Origin: Mucilaginibacter sp. UR6-11
Lineage (GTDB): Bacteria; Bacteroidota; Bacteroidia; Sphingobacteriales; Sphingobacteriaceae
Reading direction: 5' to 3'
NCBI RefSeq assembly: GCF_020880695.1
Contig: NZ_JAJIWO010000001.1
Location: 806,001 to 870,000, forward strand
DNA length: 64,000 nucleotides
Part shown: positions 41,000 through 49,306 of the stretch, in pieces
Numbering within the stretch: position 1 is the stretch's first letter
Layout: each line of letters opens with the position of its first letter
Position numbers and translations under genes: made by a program
The notes under the pieces: generated by a model
The model's database searches: none
What the model saw: the letters and a program-made list of their open reading frames with translations, nothing else
Told to the model about the DNA's origin: nothing

Positions 41000-42805
41000 G
41001 TGGATAATTTTATTGTTTCGGCACGCAAATATCGCCCGGTTACCTTTGAAACTGTTGTCGGTCAGCAACATATCACCAATACGTTAAAAAACGCTATTAA
41101 GAATAATCAGCTGGCGCAGGCATTTTTATTCTGCGGCCCGCGGGGCGTGGGCAAAACCACCTGCGCGCGTATCCTTGCAAAAACAATAAATTGCACCGAT
41201 CTGCAGCCCAATGGCGAAGCCTGCGGTGTTTGCCCGTCGTGCGCATCTTTTCAAAACGGCAATTCCTTTAATATTCATGAGCTTGATGCCGCCTCAAACA
41301 ACTCGGTTGATGATATCCGCAGCCTGATAGAACAGGTGCGTATACCGCCGCAGGGCGCGCGTTACAAGGTTTATATCATTGATGAGGTACACATGCTTTC
41401 GCAGGCTGCATTTAACGCATTCCTGAAAACGCTGGAAGAACCGCCGCATTACGCCATTTTTATACTTGCCACTACCGAGAAACATAAGATATTACCAACC
41501 ATCCTGTCGCGTTGCCAGATCTTTGATTTTAACCGCATCAGTGTTGATGATATGGCTAATCACCTGGCATCTATAGCCATAAAAGAAGTAATCAAATTTG
41601 AGGCTGACGGGCTGCACATCATAGCGCAAAAGGCTGATGGCGGTTTAAGGGATGCCTTGTCCATGTTTGACCAGATTGTCAGCTTTTCTGACGCCAACGT
41701 TACTTATCGCTCGGTAATTGATAACCTTAACATTCTTGATTACGATTATTACTTTAATATAACCGATAGTTTACTAACAGAAAATACGGCCAAAACACTG
41801 TTGTTTTTTGATGAGATCCTGACCAAAGGGTTTGACGGCGCCCATTTTATATCGGGGCTGTCAGAACATTTCCGTAACCTGCTGGTGACCAAGGATGCAT
41901 CGACATTAAAATTGCTCGAGGTAAGCGAAGGCATCAAAGCCAAATATCTACAACAGTCGCAGGCGGCAAGTGTGTCGTTCCTGCTTTCGGCAATGAATAT
42001 TGCCAACCAGTGCGACCTGAGCTACAAGCTGAGTAAAAACCAGCGTTTACAGGTAGAACTGGCATTGCTTAAAATGTGCCACCTGCTCTCGGTATTTAAC
42101 CTGGCCACCACCCCGCTAACTGCAATGCCCGACACCGGGCAGTTAAAAAAAAAACCTGATACCCCGGCAGTAAGCGACTCAAAACCGGCAACAATTAATA
42201 ATAATGTGGCTTTTGTAAGCGATGCACCTGCAACTTATGCTACATCGCCAAAAATTACGGAACCGGTAAAACCGGCTACCGAAAGCATTAAAGAAGAAAC
42301 CGTTGCCGAAAAGCCCAAACCTGCGTTTATCCCCAACGCCGGCACCACCTCGGTGATCATACCCTCGCTAAAAAATATTGGTAACGCCAAAGAAATTATC
42401 GCTGAAGAAGAGGACCCTTATGAAAAAGGCGACGCGAAAGAAGACTTCAGCTTTGATGAGTTCCTGAAACACTGGAACGTCTTTGCCGCTACTATAAAAG
42501 CTGAAGGTAAAATGAGCCTGTTTACCATTTTTATATCCGAAGTACCCAAAATGCTCGAGCCCTATGTTTTTGAGGTAGTGGTTGAAAATAAAGTACAGGA
42601 ACAGCTATTCCGCGATGACAAACCTGCCCTGCTTAATTATTTGCGTAAAACCCTTAAAAATTACGATATAGAAGTAAAGACCCGTATTGATGAACAGGTT
42701 AGGGTTAAGCGACCCTATACCGCGCAGGAAAAATATCAGCACATGGCCGCGAAAAACCCGCAGCTGGTCGAGTTGCGAAAACGTTTTAACCTTGATTTTG
42801 ATTGA
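41000..42805 (+). CDS. dnaX: DNA polymerase III subunit gamma/tau
   Basis: This 601-residue clamp-loader ATPase starts at a GTG (MDNFIVSARKYRPVTFE matches the family start). It has Walker A GPRGVGKTT (46-54), a zinc-binding four-Cys cluster (65-90), the DEVHM Walker B box and sensor 1 ATTEKH. Domain III ends near 370. A Pro/Lys-rich linker (about 382-490) precedes a tau-specific C-terminal domain that would contact the polymerase and helicase. A run of ten A at 42145-42154 lies at the end of domain III; one- or two-frame slips there lead to stops within a few codons, so a gamma-like product of 386-390 residues is possible. Confidence 0.96.
   Translation: MDNFIVSARKYRPVTFETVVGQQHITNTLKNAIKNNQLAQAFLFCGPRGVGKTTCARILAKTINCTDLQPNGEACGVCPSCASFQNGNSFNIHELDAASNNSVDDIRSLIEQVRIPPQGARYKVYIIDEVHMLSQAAFNAFLKTLEEPPHYAIFILATTEKHKILPTILSRCQIFDFNRISVDDMANHLASIAIKEVIKFEADGLHIIAQKADGGLRDALSMFDQIVSFSDANVTYRSVIDNLNILDYDYYFNITDSLLTENTAKTLLFFDEILTKGFDGAHFISGLSEHFRNLLVTKDASTLKLLEVSEGIKAKYLQQSQAASVSFLLSAMNIANQCDLSYKLSKNQRLQVELALLKMCHLLSVFNLATTPLTAMPDTGQLKKKPDTPAVSDSKPATINNNVAFVSDAPATYATSPKITEPVKPATESIKEETVAEKPKPAFIPNAGTTSVIIPSLKNIGNAKEIIAEEEDPYEKGDAKEDFSFDEFLKHWNVFAATIKAEGKMSLFTIFISEVPKMLEPYVFEVVVENKVQEQLFRDDKPALLNYLRKTLKNYDIEVKTRIDEQVRVKRPYTAQEKYQHMAAKNPQLVELRKRFNLDFD
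42143..42154 (+). promoter_or_regulatory. A10 slippery run in dnaX
   Basis: The frame reads TTA AAA AAA AAA CCT (codons 382-386). If the transcript gains one A the next codons are ACC TGA, stopping at residue 386. If it loses one A the frame reads AAC CTG ATA CCC CGG CAG TAA, stopping at residue 390. Thermus dnaX is known to make its short subunit by transcriptional slippage on an A9 run. Use of this run here is not proven. Confidence 0.55.
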
Positions 42806-42858
42806 TAACGGCAATGCATTACCTTTATAATAAGATTTTTTGCGCTAATAGAACGTAA

Positions 42859-43389
42859 GTGAAAAAATACACTAAGGCCTTATTAGGATTGATGGCAATG
42901 GTTATGATAACAGTTGCCTGCAAGCTTGACAAGCCGGTAACCCCACCGGTAACCGATCCACCGGGTACTACCGACGGAACGGTTTTAGGTATCGTTGTAC
43001 AGGGAAAGGTTATTGATGATGCCTATTTAACAGCGTTATGGAAGACGTCAAAAACCGTACAGCAGCTTTACGATACAAGTAACGTTGTTGTGTCGGGGGT
43101 GGAAGTCCCCAATAAATTTAGCGCTGTTTTAGTCGATGATCACGCAAAATCAGCCAAATACACAGGCCTGGCTACAGATTTGGGTACAACCAGCTATAAG
43201 CTATCTACCACCGATAATGTTTTATTTATAAACTTATCCCCCAATCCGTTTTTTAGCAGTTTAACAAGCCGGGTCAGAATTACGCATTTAACCCCCGCCG
43301 CTATGACCTGGGTTGCGCTTGATACTGCATTTACCCCTATTAAGGGTAAATATTTTCACAAAGGCTACCAGGTAACTTTTACCAAATAA
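42859..43389 (+). CDS. Lipoprotein of the CKLD paralogous cluster (no collagen repeats)
   Basis: Start is GTG at 42859. The 176-residue protein has lipobox MITVACKLD (Cys near 21), a short Pro/Thr linker (KPVTPPVTDPPGTTDGT), then a beta-rich domain (DDAYLTALWKTSKTVQQL, YTGLATDLGTTSYKLS, TPAAMTWVALDTAF). The end domain is similar to those of the two following lipoproteins, but collagen-like triplets are absent. The KLD after the Cys might serve as a Bacteroidota surface-export signal, by analogy with charged +2 to +5 positions. Role unknown. Confidence 0.68.
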   Translation: MKKYTKALLGLMAMVMITVACKLDKPVTPPVTDPPGTTDGTVLGIVVQGKVIDDAYLTALWKTSKTVQQLYDTSNVVVSGVEVPNKFSAVLVDDHAKSAKYTGLATDLGTTSYKLSTTDNVLFINLSPNPFFSSLTSRVRITHLTPAAMTWVALDTAFTPIKGKYFHKGYQVTFTK

Positions 43390-43447
43390 AATATAGGAAT
43401 TATTAAAAAAAGGATAATTTTATATAACCAATATAATTGGTTACCAA

Positions 43448-44032
43448 ATGAACCGCAATTATAAAGTATTCCTGTTGCTGTTTTGCCTGGGTTTAAGTTT
43501 GGCCGCATGTAAACTTGATCCACCTGTTTTACCGGGCGATAAGGGATATGTTTCAACTAAAGAAAATACTGTACCCGGCAGCACGGGCGCAACCGGAAAT
43601 ACAGGGACTACCGGAAACACGGGCGCGACCGGAAATACCGGGGCCACGGGCATAAATGCTCATCCCGAGCTTACCGGCAAATGGTTATCAAGAACCATTT
43701 TAGCCCAAACGTTTGACCTGTCATATAATATGATCAAAAGTGAGCCTGATCCGGACCTTTTATATCATTATGTCCAGATAGATGACAATACCCGAACTGC
43801 CAGATTTGTAAACTCAGAATTATCTATTGACGAATTATTTACTTACACCGTAACTAAAGAAAACGGAAAAACGTATATTCTTTTTAATGCGGATCCGTTT
43901 TTCAGGACCGGCAATTTCAGGATAGAAGTGATTATGGCTGCCAACACAATGACGTGGGTGATAATTGATCCTAAATACATTGATGAAGGTGGCGTGAAGG
44001 GTTATAAAGGCACCCGGATTTTATTTTATTAG
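43448..44032 (+). CDS. Lipoprotein with collagen-like G-x-T repeats (first copy)
   Basis: This 194-residue protein has lipobox SLAACKLD (Cys near 21), then DPPVLPGDKGYVSTKENT. Eight Gly-x-Thr triplets follow (about residues 44-68). A 115-residue beta domain ends the protein (LTGKWLSRTILAQTFDLS, LYHYVQIDDNTRTARF, MTWVIIDPKY). Thr at every third position matches collagen-like regions of bacterial surface proteins such as BclA, where Thr is often glycosylated. It lies 58 bases after the first paralogue and 66 before the next. Assembly into a trimeric stalk is an inference. Confidence 0.75.
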   Translation: MNRNYKVFLLLFCLGLSLAACKLDPPVLPGDKGYVSTKENTVPGSTGATGNTGTTGNTGATGNTGATGINAHPELTGKWLSRTILAQTFDLSYNMIKSEPDPDLLYHYVQIDDNTRTARFVNSELSIDELFTYTVTKENGKTYILFNADPFFRTGNFRIEVIMAANTMTWVIIDPKYIDEGGVKGYKGTRILFY

Positions 44033-44098
44033 TAAATACATTTATAAACCAGTACCTAAATAAAGACTTACTTACCTGATCATTATAATAACTATTGC

Positions 44099-44764
44099 AT
44101 GAAAAAATCATACAAATTATTAATAGTACTGTTGTCTGCCTGTGCGTGCTTTGCAGCCTGCAAACTTGACCCGCCAATATTACCCGGCGATAAGGGATAC
44201 GTTGCAACCAAAGAAAACACACTACCCGGAACTGCCACCGGTACAACCGGAGCGACAGGGAGTACCGGGGCCACAGGTGCGACCGGAGCAACCGGAACCA
44301 CAGGCGCCACGGGCCCGGCCAGCTATTCAGGATCGGCAGGAACTACCGTTGGTACTGCGCCCGGCACAATAATCAACAAAGATACGCTGGACGCAAAATG
44401 GATTGTAAAAGCGCAGGCGGTGTTACATCTTGACGCAACAACCCTAACCGTAATAAGCAGCGTACCGGCTACACCTATATATTTTGACAGTGCCACGATG
44501 GACGAGACTGCTAAAAAGGCGTTGTTATATCATAATTCTTTAACGTCCGGAACGTTTTATGACTACAAGTTGTCGTCTGATAACAACCGGCTATATCTGA
44601 CATTTTTATATGATCCGTTTTCAAGAAGCGGGAATTCCCCGGTTGAAATTGTTAAACTAACGCTCACCTCGATGGTCTGGCTGGTTATAGACCCTAAAAT
44701 AATCGATCCGGGAAACGGTGGCGCCAAATATTATGTCGCCAACCTGGTTACGTTCTCCGGCTAA
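44099..44764 (+). CDS. Lipoprotein with collagen-like G-x-T repeats (second copy)
   Basis: This 221-residue paralogue has lipobox CFAACKLD, then DPPILPGDKGYVATKENT almost as in the previous gene. About nine Gly-x-Thr triplets (residues 45-72) are followed by GPASYSGSAGTT and a beta domain (DAKWIVKAQAVLHLD, TFYDYKLSSDNNRLYLTF, MVWLVIDPKII). It is the longest of the three. The shared leader, KLD motif and end domain show tandem duplication; repeat number differs between the copies. A hairpin follows the stop. Confidence 0.75.
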   Translation: MKKSYKLLIVLLSACACFAACKLDPPILPGDKGYVATKENTLPGTATGTTGATGSTGATGATGATGTTGATGPASYSGSAGTTVGTAPGTIINKDTLDAKWIVKAQAVLHLDATTLTVISSVPATPIYFDSATMDETAKKALLYHNSLTSGTFYDYKLSSDNNRLYLTFLYDPFSRSGNSPVEIVKLTLTSMVWLVIDPKIIDPGNGGAKYYVANLVTFSG

Positions 44765-44775
44765 ATAAAAATAAG

Positions 44776-44801
44776 GGCCGCCCTGTTATTACAAGGCGGC
44801 C
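44776..44801. terminator. Hairpin between convergent genes
   Basis: GGCCGCC (44776-44782) pairs with GGCGGCC (44795-44801), extended by TGT/ACA after one mismatch. A short T-rich tail follows on the plus strand. It probably terminates the lipoprotein cluster and may serve the converging gene too. Confidence 0.55.
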
Positions 44802-44807
44802 GCTTTA

Positions 44808-45221
44808 TTATCTGGGCAAATCGTTTTTAGGATATCCTTCTTCGTCCAGGTCATCCCTGTCATCTTCCGGTGTATGCGCCAGGCTTGCATCAACAGGATC
44901 AAGATTTACTATCTCGCCATTATCAATGTGCATACCCAACTGGTCTACATCCGTTTCTAAAGACTCATTGGGGATATACTCATCCACCGAGTCGAATGGA
45001 TTGGCCTCATCATAAGTTGAGTTCATGTCGGCCCCGTTTTTCTGCGATGTGTTATAGGGGTCCGGATGATCATAATCCGGGTCGTCGCTTTTTACGTCAA
45101 GCTCGTAACTGTTGTCATCGGCGTTAAAACGTAATTGCTCTTTGTCAATGGTTTCGCCAAACTCATCTTTCAGAGTCCGGTCCCTGTCGTCATTTTCGTT
45201 GTCAAAAGGATCCTTGTTCAT
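44808..45221 (-). CDS. Acidic, low-complexity hypothetical protein
   Basis: This 137-residue protein is rich in Asp, Glu, Asn and Pro (DPFDNENDDRDRTLKDEFGE, KSDDPDYDHPDPYN), with little hydrophobic character and no signal peptide. It is likely disordered. The C-terminal DEEGYPKNDLPR pattern occurs in small Sphingobacteriaceae proteins that I recall only as hypothetical. Its role is unknown. Confidence 0.6.
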   Translation of the reverse strand: MNKDPFDNENDDRDRTLKDEFGETIDKEQLRFNADDNSYELDVKSDDPDYDHPDPYNTSQKNGADMNSTYDEANPFDSVDEYIPNESLETDVDQLGMHIDNGEIVNLDPVDASLAHTPEDDRDDLDEEGYPKNDLPR

Positions 45222-45292
45222 GGTTTAAAAGTTTATAAATTATATACCGTAAAAACCCTGCCAAAAAAATAAATTACTGATTATTATCGCCG

Positions 45293-46000
45293 TTAAAAAG
45301 CAATTTTTTTCCTGTAGGAAGTAACGCCACCAATTGCAAATTTTATCCCGATGGACATTTGTGCGTACGAGTCTTTTTGTTTACCCGCGGTAAAACCGTC
45401 CAGGCTATCGCCCATGATAAAATTATATTGATAGCCAACATCAATTTTAAAACCAGGCTCGCTGTAACGGTTATAAAATTTAAACTCATAACCAACCCTG
45501 GCCGGTATCAGTATCTCGTTACTGTTATCTTCGCCCGATGTATAAAATCCCGGAGTTTGAATTGAGGCCCTGTTTATTTCTGTGATATGGTTAACCACGA
45601 AACCGACACCGGTTGAGAAGTAAAGATTTTTAAACGCATTGGCTATTGAGCTTTGCGAATAGTCTATAATCTCGCCCATTTGCAGCTGCCCCCTAAACAT
45701 AACCGCGTTAAAGCTATTGGTAAACTGCCGGCCGCTTGTCGTTGTAGCGGCATCGCCGCCCTGAAGCGCCCCGGTTTGAAAATCAATTATATAATTAACA
45801 AACGGGCTTACATTATAGTTAAAACTAAACCGGCCCGACCGCGTACTTTTAATGGTTTGTGCATCTGTATAAGGCTTGTTCATATCAAGGCCAACGCCCA
45901 GGTCATACTGCTTAAAATCATTACCGATCTGCGCTTTTGCGGTATAGCCTAATAAGCAGGTAAATATTATTAATACAACAGCTTTTAGATAATTTATCAT
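45293..46000 (-). CDS. Outer-membrane beta-barrel protein
   Basis: This 235-residue protein has a signal peptide ending near residue 23 (GYTAKAQ). Amphipathic strands spaced as in a small porin follow (GRFSFNYNVSPFVNYIIDFQ, NLYFSTGVGFVVNHI, RVGYEFKFYN, FKIDVGYQYNFIMG). The protein ends with an aromatic residue (AF). It looks like the OmpA/porin-like barrel group of Bacteroidota. No substrate can be inferred. It diverges from icd. Confidence 0.75.
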   Translation of the reverse strand: MINYLKAVVLIIFTCLLGYTAKAQIGNDFKQYDLGVGLDMNKPYTDAQTIKSTRSGRFSFNYNVSPFVNYIIDFQTGALQGGDAATTTSGRQFTNSFNAVMFRGQLQMGEIIDYSQSSIANAFKNLYFSTGVGFVVNHITEINRASIQTPGFYTSGEDNSNEILIPARVGYEFKFYNRYSEPGFKIDVGYQYNFIMGDSLDGFTAGKQKDSYAQMSIGIKFAIGGVTSYRKKIAF

Positions 46001-46213
46001 ATGCGCATATGGTAGCAGAATGGATTTTAGGGGTTATTTTATATCAGCCTGGCAAACAGTATAATGATAACGTATTAAAACATTTATCGCTCCCCGCATA
46101 ATTTATAGTTGATAAAAATACAACCAAACTTTAATAAAACAATACTAACGTAAAATTATAATCACATATTGCCAAATTGGTGGGGAATACCCAAATGGTA
46201 ATTTCAATTTTTA

Positions 46214-46221
46214 TATATTTG
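46214..46221 (+). promoter_or_regulatory. -7 promoter element of icd
   Basis: TATATTTG is a full TAnnTTTG match, 33 bases before the ATG at 46255. It lies inside an alternative upstream extension of the frame and so supports the later start. Confidence 0.6.
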
Positions 46222-46254
46222 AAGCCATTAATAAAAAAAACAAGAACACCTGGT

Positions 46255-47484
46255 ATGTCAAAAATTAAAGTAAATAATCCGGTAGTTGAGCTGGATGGCG
46301 ATGAAATGACCCGCATAATCTGGAAGTTTATAAAAGATAAACTGATAGTTCCTTACCTGGACCTGGATATTAAATATTATGATCTTGGTTTAGAGCATCG
46401 TGATGAAACCAATGACCAGGTAACCATTGATGCTGCAAATGCTATTAAACAGTATGGAGTAGGCATTAAATGTGCCACTATTACTCCCGATGAACAACGC
46501 GTGGAAGAATTTGGCTTGAAACAAATGTGGAAATCGCCAAACGGAACCATCCGGAACATATTGGACGGCACCGTTTTTCGTGAACCGATTGTGATGAACA
46601 ACGTACCGCGTTTGGTACCAAACTGGACGGCCCCGATCTGCATCGGCCGTCATGCTTTTGGCGACCAGTACCGCGCTACCGATTTCTTAACCAAAGGAAA
46701 AGGTAAGCTTACCATTAAATTTACGCCAGAGGATGGCAGCCCCGAGCAGTCGTTTGAGGTATTTAACTTTAAAGGCGATGGTGTTGCTTTAGCAATGTAC
46801 AATACTGACGAATCTATCCGCGGTTTTGCACATGCCTGCTTTAACCAGGCGCTGATGAAAGGCTGGCCTTTATACCTGTCAACCAAAAACACCATCCTTA
46901 AAAAATACGATGGCCGTTTTAAAGATATTTTTGAAGAGATCTACCAAAACGATTACAAACAAAAATTTGCTGATGCCGGCATTACTTATGAGCACCGTTT
47001 AATTGACGACATGGTTGCATCGGCCCTTAAATGGAACGGTAACTTTGTTTGGGCCTGTAAAAACTATGATGGCGACGTACAATCTGATACCGTAGCACAA
47101 GGCTTTGGTTCATTAGGTTTAATGACATCAACTTTAGTTACACCAGATGGTACAGTAATGGAAGCCGAAGCCGCCCACGGTACAGTAACCCGTCACTACC
47201 GCGAGCACCAGGCCGGCCGCCCTACATCAACCAACCCTATCGCTTCTATCTTCGCGTGGACACGTGGTTTAGAGTTCCGTGGTATTCTTGACGGTAACCA
47301 GGAGCTGATTGATTTCTGCAAGGCTTTGGAAGAAGTTTGTATTGAAACTGTTGAAAGTGGCAAAATGACCAAAGATTTGGCCATCACCATTAAGCCAAAA
47401 GTTGAGCACGGTACAGATTACCTGTATACCGAAGAATTTTTGGAAGCAATTGACGAAAATTTGAAAAAGAAGCTGGGCAAATAA
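46255..47484 (+). CDS. icd: NADP-dependent isocitrate dehydrogenase
   Basis: This 409-residue dimeric, eukaryote-like IDH converts isocitrate to 2-oxoglutarate in the TCA cycle. It starts [21 protein letters not shown], the usual beginning of this subtype, and has [20 protein letters not shown] with the substrate Ser/Asn/Arg, RHAFGDQY, and [15 protein letters not shown] near the cofactor site. Its length matches the 400-420 of the family. A longer frame from 46177 would include the promoter and is rejected. A strong terminator follows. Confidence 0.96.
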   Translation: MSKIKVNNPVVELDGDEMTRIIWKFIKDKLIVPYLDLDIKYYDLGLEHRDETNDQVTIDAANAIKQYGVGIKCATITPDEQRVEEFGLKQMWKSPNGTIRNILDGTVFREPIVMNNVPRLVPNWTAPICIGRHAFGDQYRATDFLTKGKGKLTIKFTPEDGSPEQSFEVFNFKGDGVALAMYNTDESIRGFAHACFNQALMKGWPLYLSTKNTILKKYDGRFKDIFEEIYQNDYKQKFADAGITYEHRLIDDMVASALKWNGNFVWACKNYDGDVQSDTVAQGFGSLGLMTSTLVTPDGTVMEAEAAHGTVTRHYREHQAGRPTSTNPIASIFAWTRGLEFRGILDGNQELIDFCKALEEVCIETVESGKMTKDLAITIKPKVEHGTDYLYTEEFLEAIDENLKKKLGK

Positions 47485-47500
47485 TCTGCCTTTTAAATAA

Positions 47501-47536
47501 AAAAAAGCCCACTTGTTAACAGGCGGGCTTTTTTTT
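47501..47536 (+). terminator. Intrinsic terminator of icd
   Basis: AAAAAAGCCC (47501-47510) pairs with GGGCTTTTTT at the end of the segment. The inner CTTGTTAACAGG part is also paired apart from one A-C mismatch. A T-run follows. Confidence 0.85.
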
Positions 47537-47607
47537 ATGACCTATTTTTTAGAAAACCCTGTTCCACCCTTATTCAAAATCCATAACTTAGCGCAAAATT
47601 ATCTCTC

Positions 47608-48591
47608 ATGTCAACAGCACTATATCCTCTTAAATTCAAAACCATTTTCAAAGACAAAATTTGGGGTGGCCAAAAAATAAAAACCTACCTGCATAAAGAT
47701 TTTGGAAACCTGCCCAACTGTGGCGAGACCTGGGAAATTTCGGGCGTTAAGTCTGATGTTTCTATTGTTGAAGGTGGTGCTTTAAATGGCGAGTCGCTGG
47801 CTGATTTATTGGAGCAATACCGCGCAGAGCTGGTTGGCGAAAAGGTGTACAAACACTTTGGCAACATCTTCCCGTTACTGGTGAAGTTTATCGATGCCAA
47901 CGAGGATCTTTCTATCCAGGTGCATCCCAATGATGAGTTGGCTAAAAAGCGCCATAACTCGTTTGGTAAAACAGAGATGTGGTACATTATTGAGTCTGAC
48001 CCGGGTTCGACCCTTATTGCCGGTTTTAACCGGGAATTGAATCAGGAAAAATATTTAGAGGCATTTAACAGCGGCCATTTAATGGACGTGCTGAACCGCG
48101 AAATCGCCAACGAAGGCGATGTTTTCTTTTTACCTGCGGGACGTGTCCATACCATCGGTGCCGGTTTATTGTTAGCCGAGATCCAGCAAACATCTGATAT
48201 CACTTACCGGATCTATGACTTTGACCGTGTAGATGCTAATGGCAATAAACGTGAGCTGCATACCGAAGAAGCTTTAGCGGCTATAGACTATAAGTACTAC
48301 GGTAACTACAAAACAAAATACACCCCTGAAAAGGACGAAACCGTTGAATTGGTAAGCTGCCCGTATTTTACCACAAGCGTGTTAGACGCTACCCAAAGTA
48401 CCAGCAAGGATTACAGCAATTTGGATTCGTTTGTGATACATGTTTGCCTTGCCGGAGCTTATACTATTAAATATAATGGCGAAAGCTACCCGGTTAAAAT
48501 GGGCGAGTGTATTTTATTACCCAAAACCATTGATAAAATTGACCTGGAAACTACCGGCGGTTTTAAAATATTGGAGAGCTTTATAGCGTAA
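47608..48591 (+). CDS. manA: Class I mannose-6-phosphate isomerase
   Basis: This 327-residue cupin-fold enzyme interconverts fructose-6-phosphate and mannose-6-phosphate. Zinc ligands are in QVHPND, KTEMWYI and RVHTIG, as usual. The family start YPLKFKTIFKDKIWGGQKI and ETWEISGVKSD are present. Length is typical of the short type. A TAACTTAG-like element lies about 20 bases upstream. It is transcribed alone after icd and its terminator. Confidence 0.94.
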   Translation: MSTALYPLKFKTIFKDKIWGGQKIKTYLHKDFGNLPNCGETWEISGVKSDVSIVEGGALNGESLADLLEQYRAELVGEKVYKHFGNIFPLLVKFIDANEDLSIQVHPNDELAKKRHNSFGKTEMWYIIESDPGSTLIAGFNRELNQEKYLEAFNSGHLMDVLNREIANEGDVFFLPAGRVHTIGAGLLLAEIQQTSDITYRIYDFDRVDANGNKRELHTEEALAAIDYKYYGNYKTKYTPEKDETVELVSCPYFTTSVLDATQSTSKDYSNLDSFVIHVCLAGAYTIKYNGESYPVKMGECILLPKTIDKIDLETTGGFKILESFIA

Positions 48592-48602
48592 TCTCTAAAC
48601 AT

Positions 48603-48641
48603 AAACAGGTCATTCTTCTCGATGCCGGGAGTGACCTGTTT
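48603..48641. terminator. Terminator after manA
   Basis: AAACAGGTCA (48603-48612) and TGACCTGTTT (48632-48641) form a 10-bp stem with a 19-base loop, with a T-run on the plus strand. It separates manA from the converging gene. Confidence 0.75.
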
Positions 48642-48652
48642 TATTGTATTGC

Positions 48653-49264
48653 CTACTTATACTTCCAGTTTCTGGTCTTCCCCTCACCTATCCATTCCAG
48701 TGCTGTTTCTATACGTTTTTGGCGGGTAGCATCGGTTTTGGCTTCAGTTATCCACTCCAGGTATTCACGCTTGCATGAGGGGCTAAAATCCTGAAAGATT
48801 GCAAGGGCCTTCTGATTATCAGCTAATGCAGCTGCAAAGTAGTCTGGCATTTCAATAGGCGCTTTTGGCACCGATGCTTTTTTTGCAGACGGTTTATAAT
48901 TATTGTCTTTTAAGGCTATCCCCTGTAAAATAAAATCTTTAAGGATCTCATCGCTGGGAAGGTCTGATAGCTTGGTGATCCGGTCGAAATTACCGGCGGC
49001 CTCTTTTTCGCCGGGCCGCTGCATTACACCATACGGATCATTAATAGCTGTGCTGTTCCAGAACCCAAATACACAGTGTTCTTTAAAGGCGGCCATGTTT
49101 GCCAGCGTGCCCTTATACTCAAAAAATGGATGCCCCCATTTTATAGTCTCAGTAATCTGCGGCGAAACGCTATGCATTAATGCACGTAAGTGCTTTAATA
49201 TAGGTTGTGCGAAGGCCGCTTTTTTGCCTATGTACTCGTCTATACGGTGATCATACTGTTCCAT
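48653..49264 (-). CDS. YdeI/OmpD-associated family protein (DUF1801)
   Basis: This 203-residue cytoplasmic protein has an N-terminal DUF1801-type domain (YIGKKAAFAQPILKHLRALMH, ETIKWGHPFFEYKGTLANMAAFKEH). A C-terminal YdeI/OmdA-like segment follows (FSPSCKREYLEWITEAKTDATRQKRIE). In enterobacteria YdeI-like proteins are linked to peptide resistance, but the exact function here is unknown. It converges with manA. Confidence 0.78.
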   Translation of the reverse strand: MEQYDHRIDEYIGKKAAFAQPILKHLRALMHSVSPQITETIKWGHPFFEYKGTLANMAAFKEHCVFGFWNSTAINDPYGVMQRPGEKEAAGNFDRITKLSDLPSDEILKDFILQGIALKDNNYKPSAKKASVPKAPIEMPDYFAAALADNQKALAIFQDFSPSCKREYLEWITEAKTDATRQKRIETALEWIGEGKTRNWKYK

Positions 49265-49306
49265 ACCACCAAGATAATAGTTTTATAAAACAATACAAAG
49301 TTAAAG

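Noticed and set aside
46177..46254. Upstream extension of icd
   Set aside because: It contains the TATATTTG promoter element, and the family start is at 46255.
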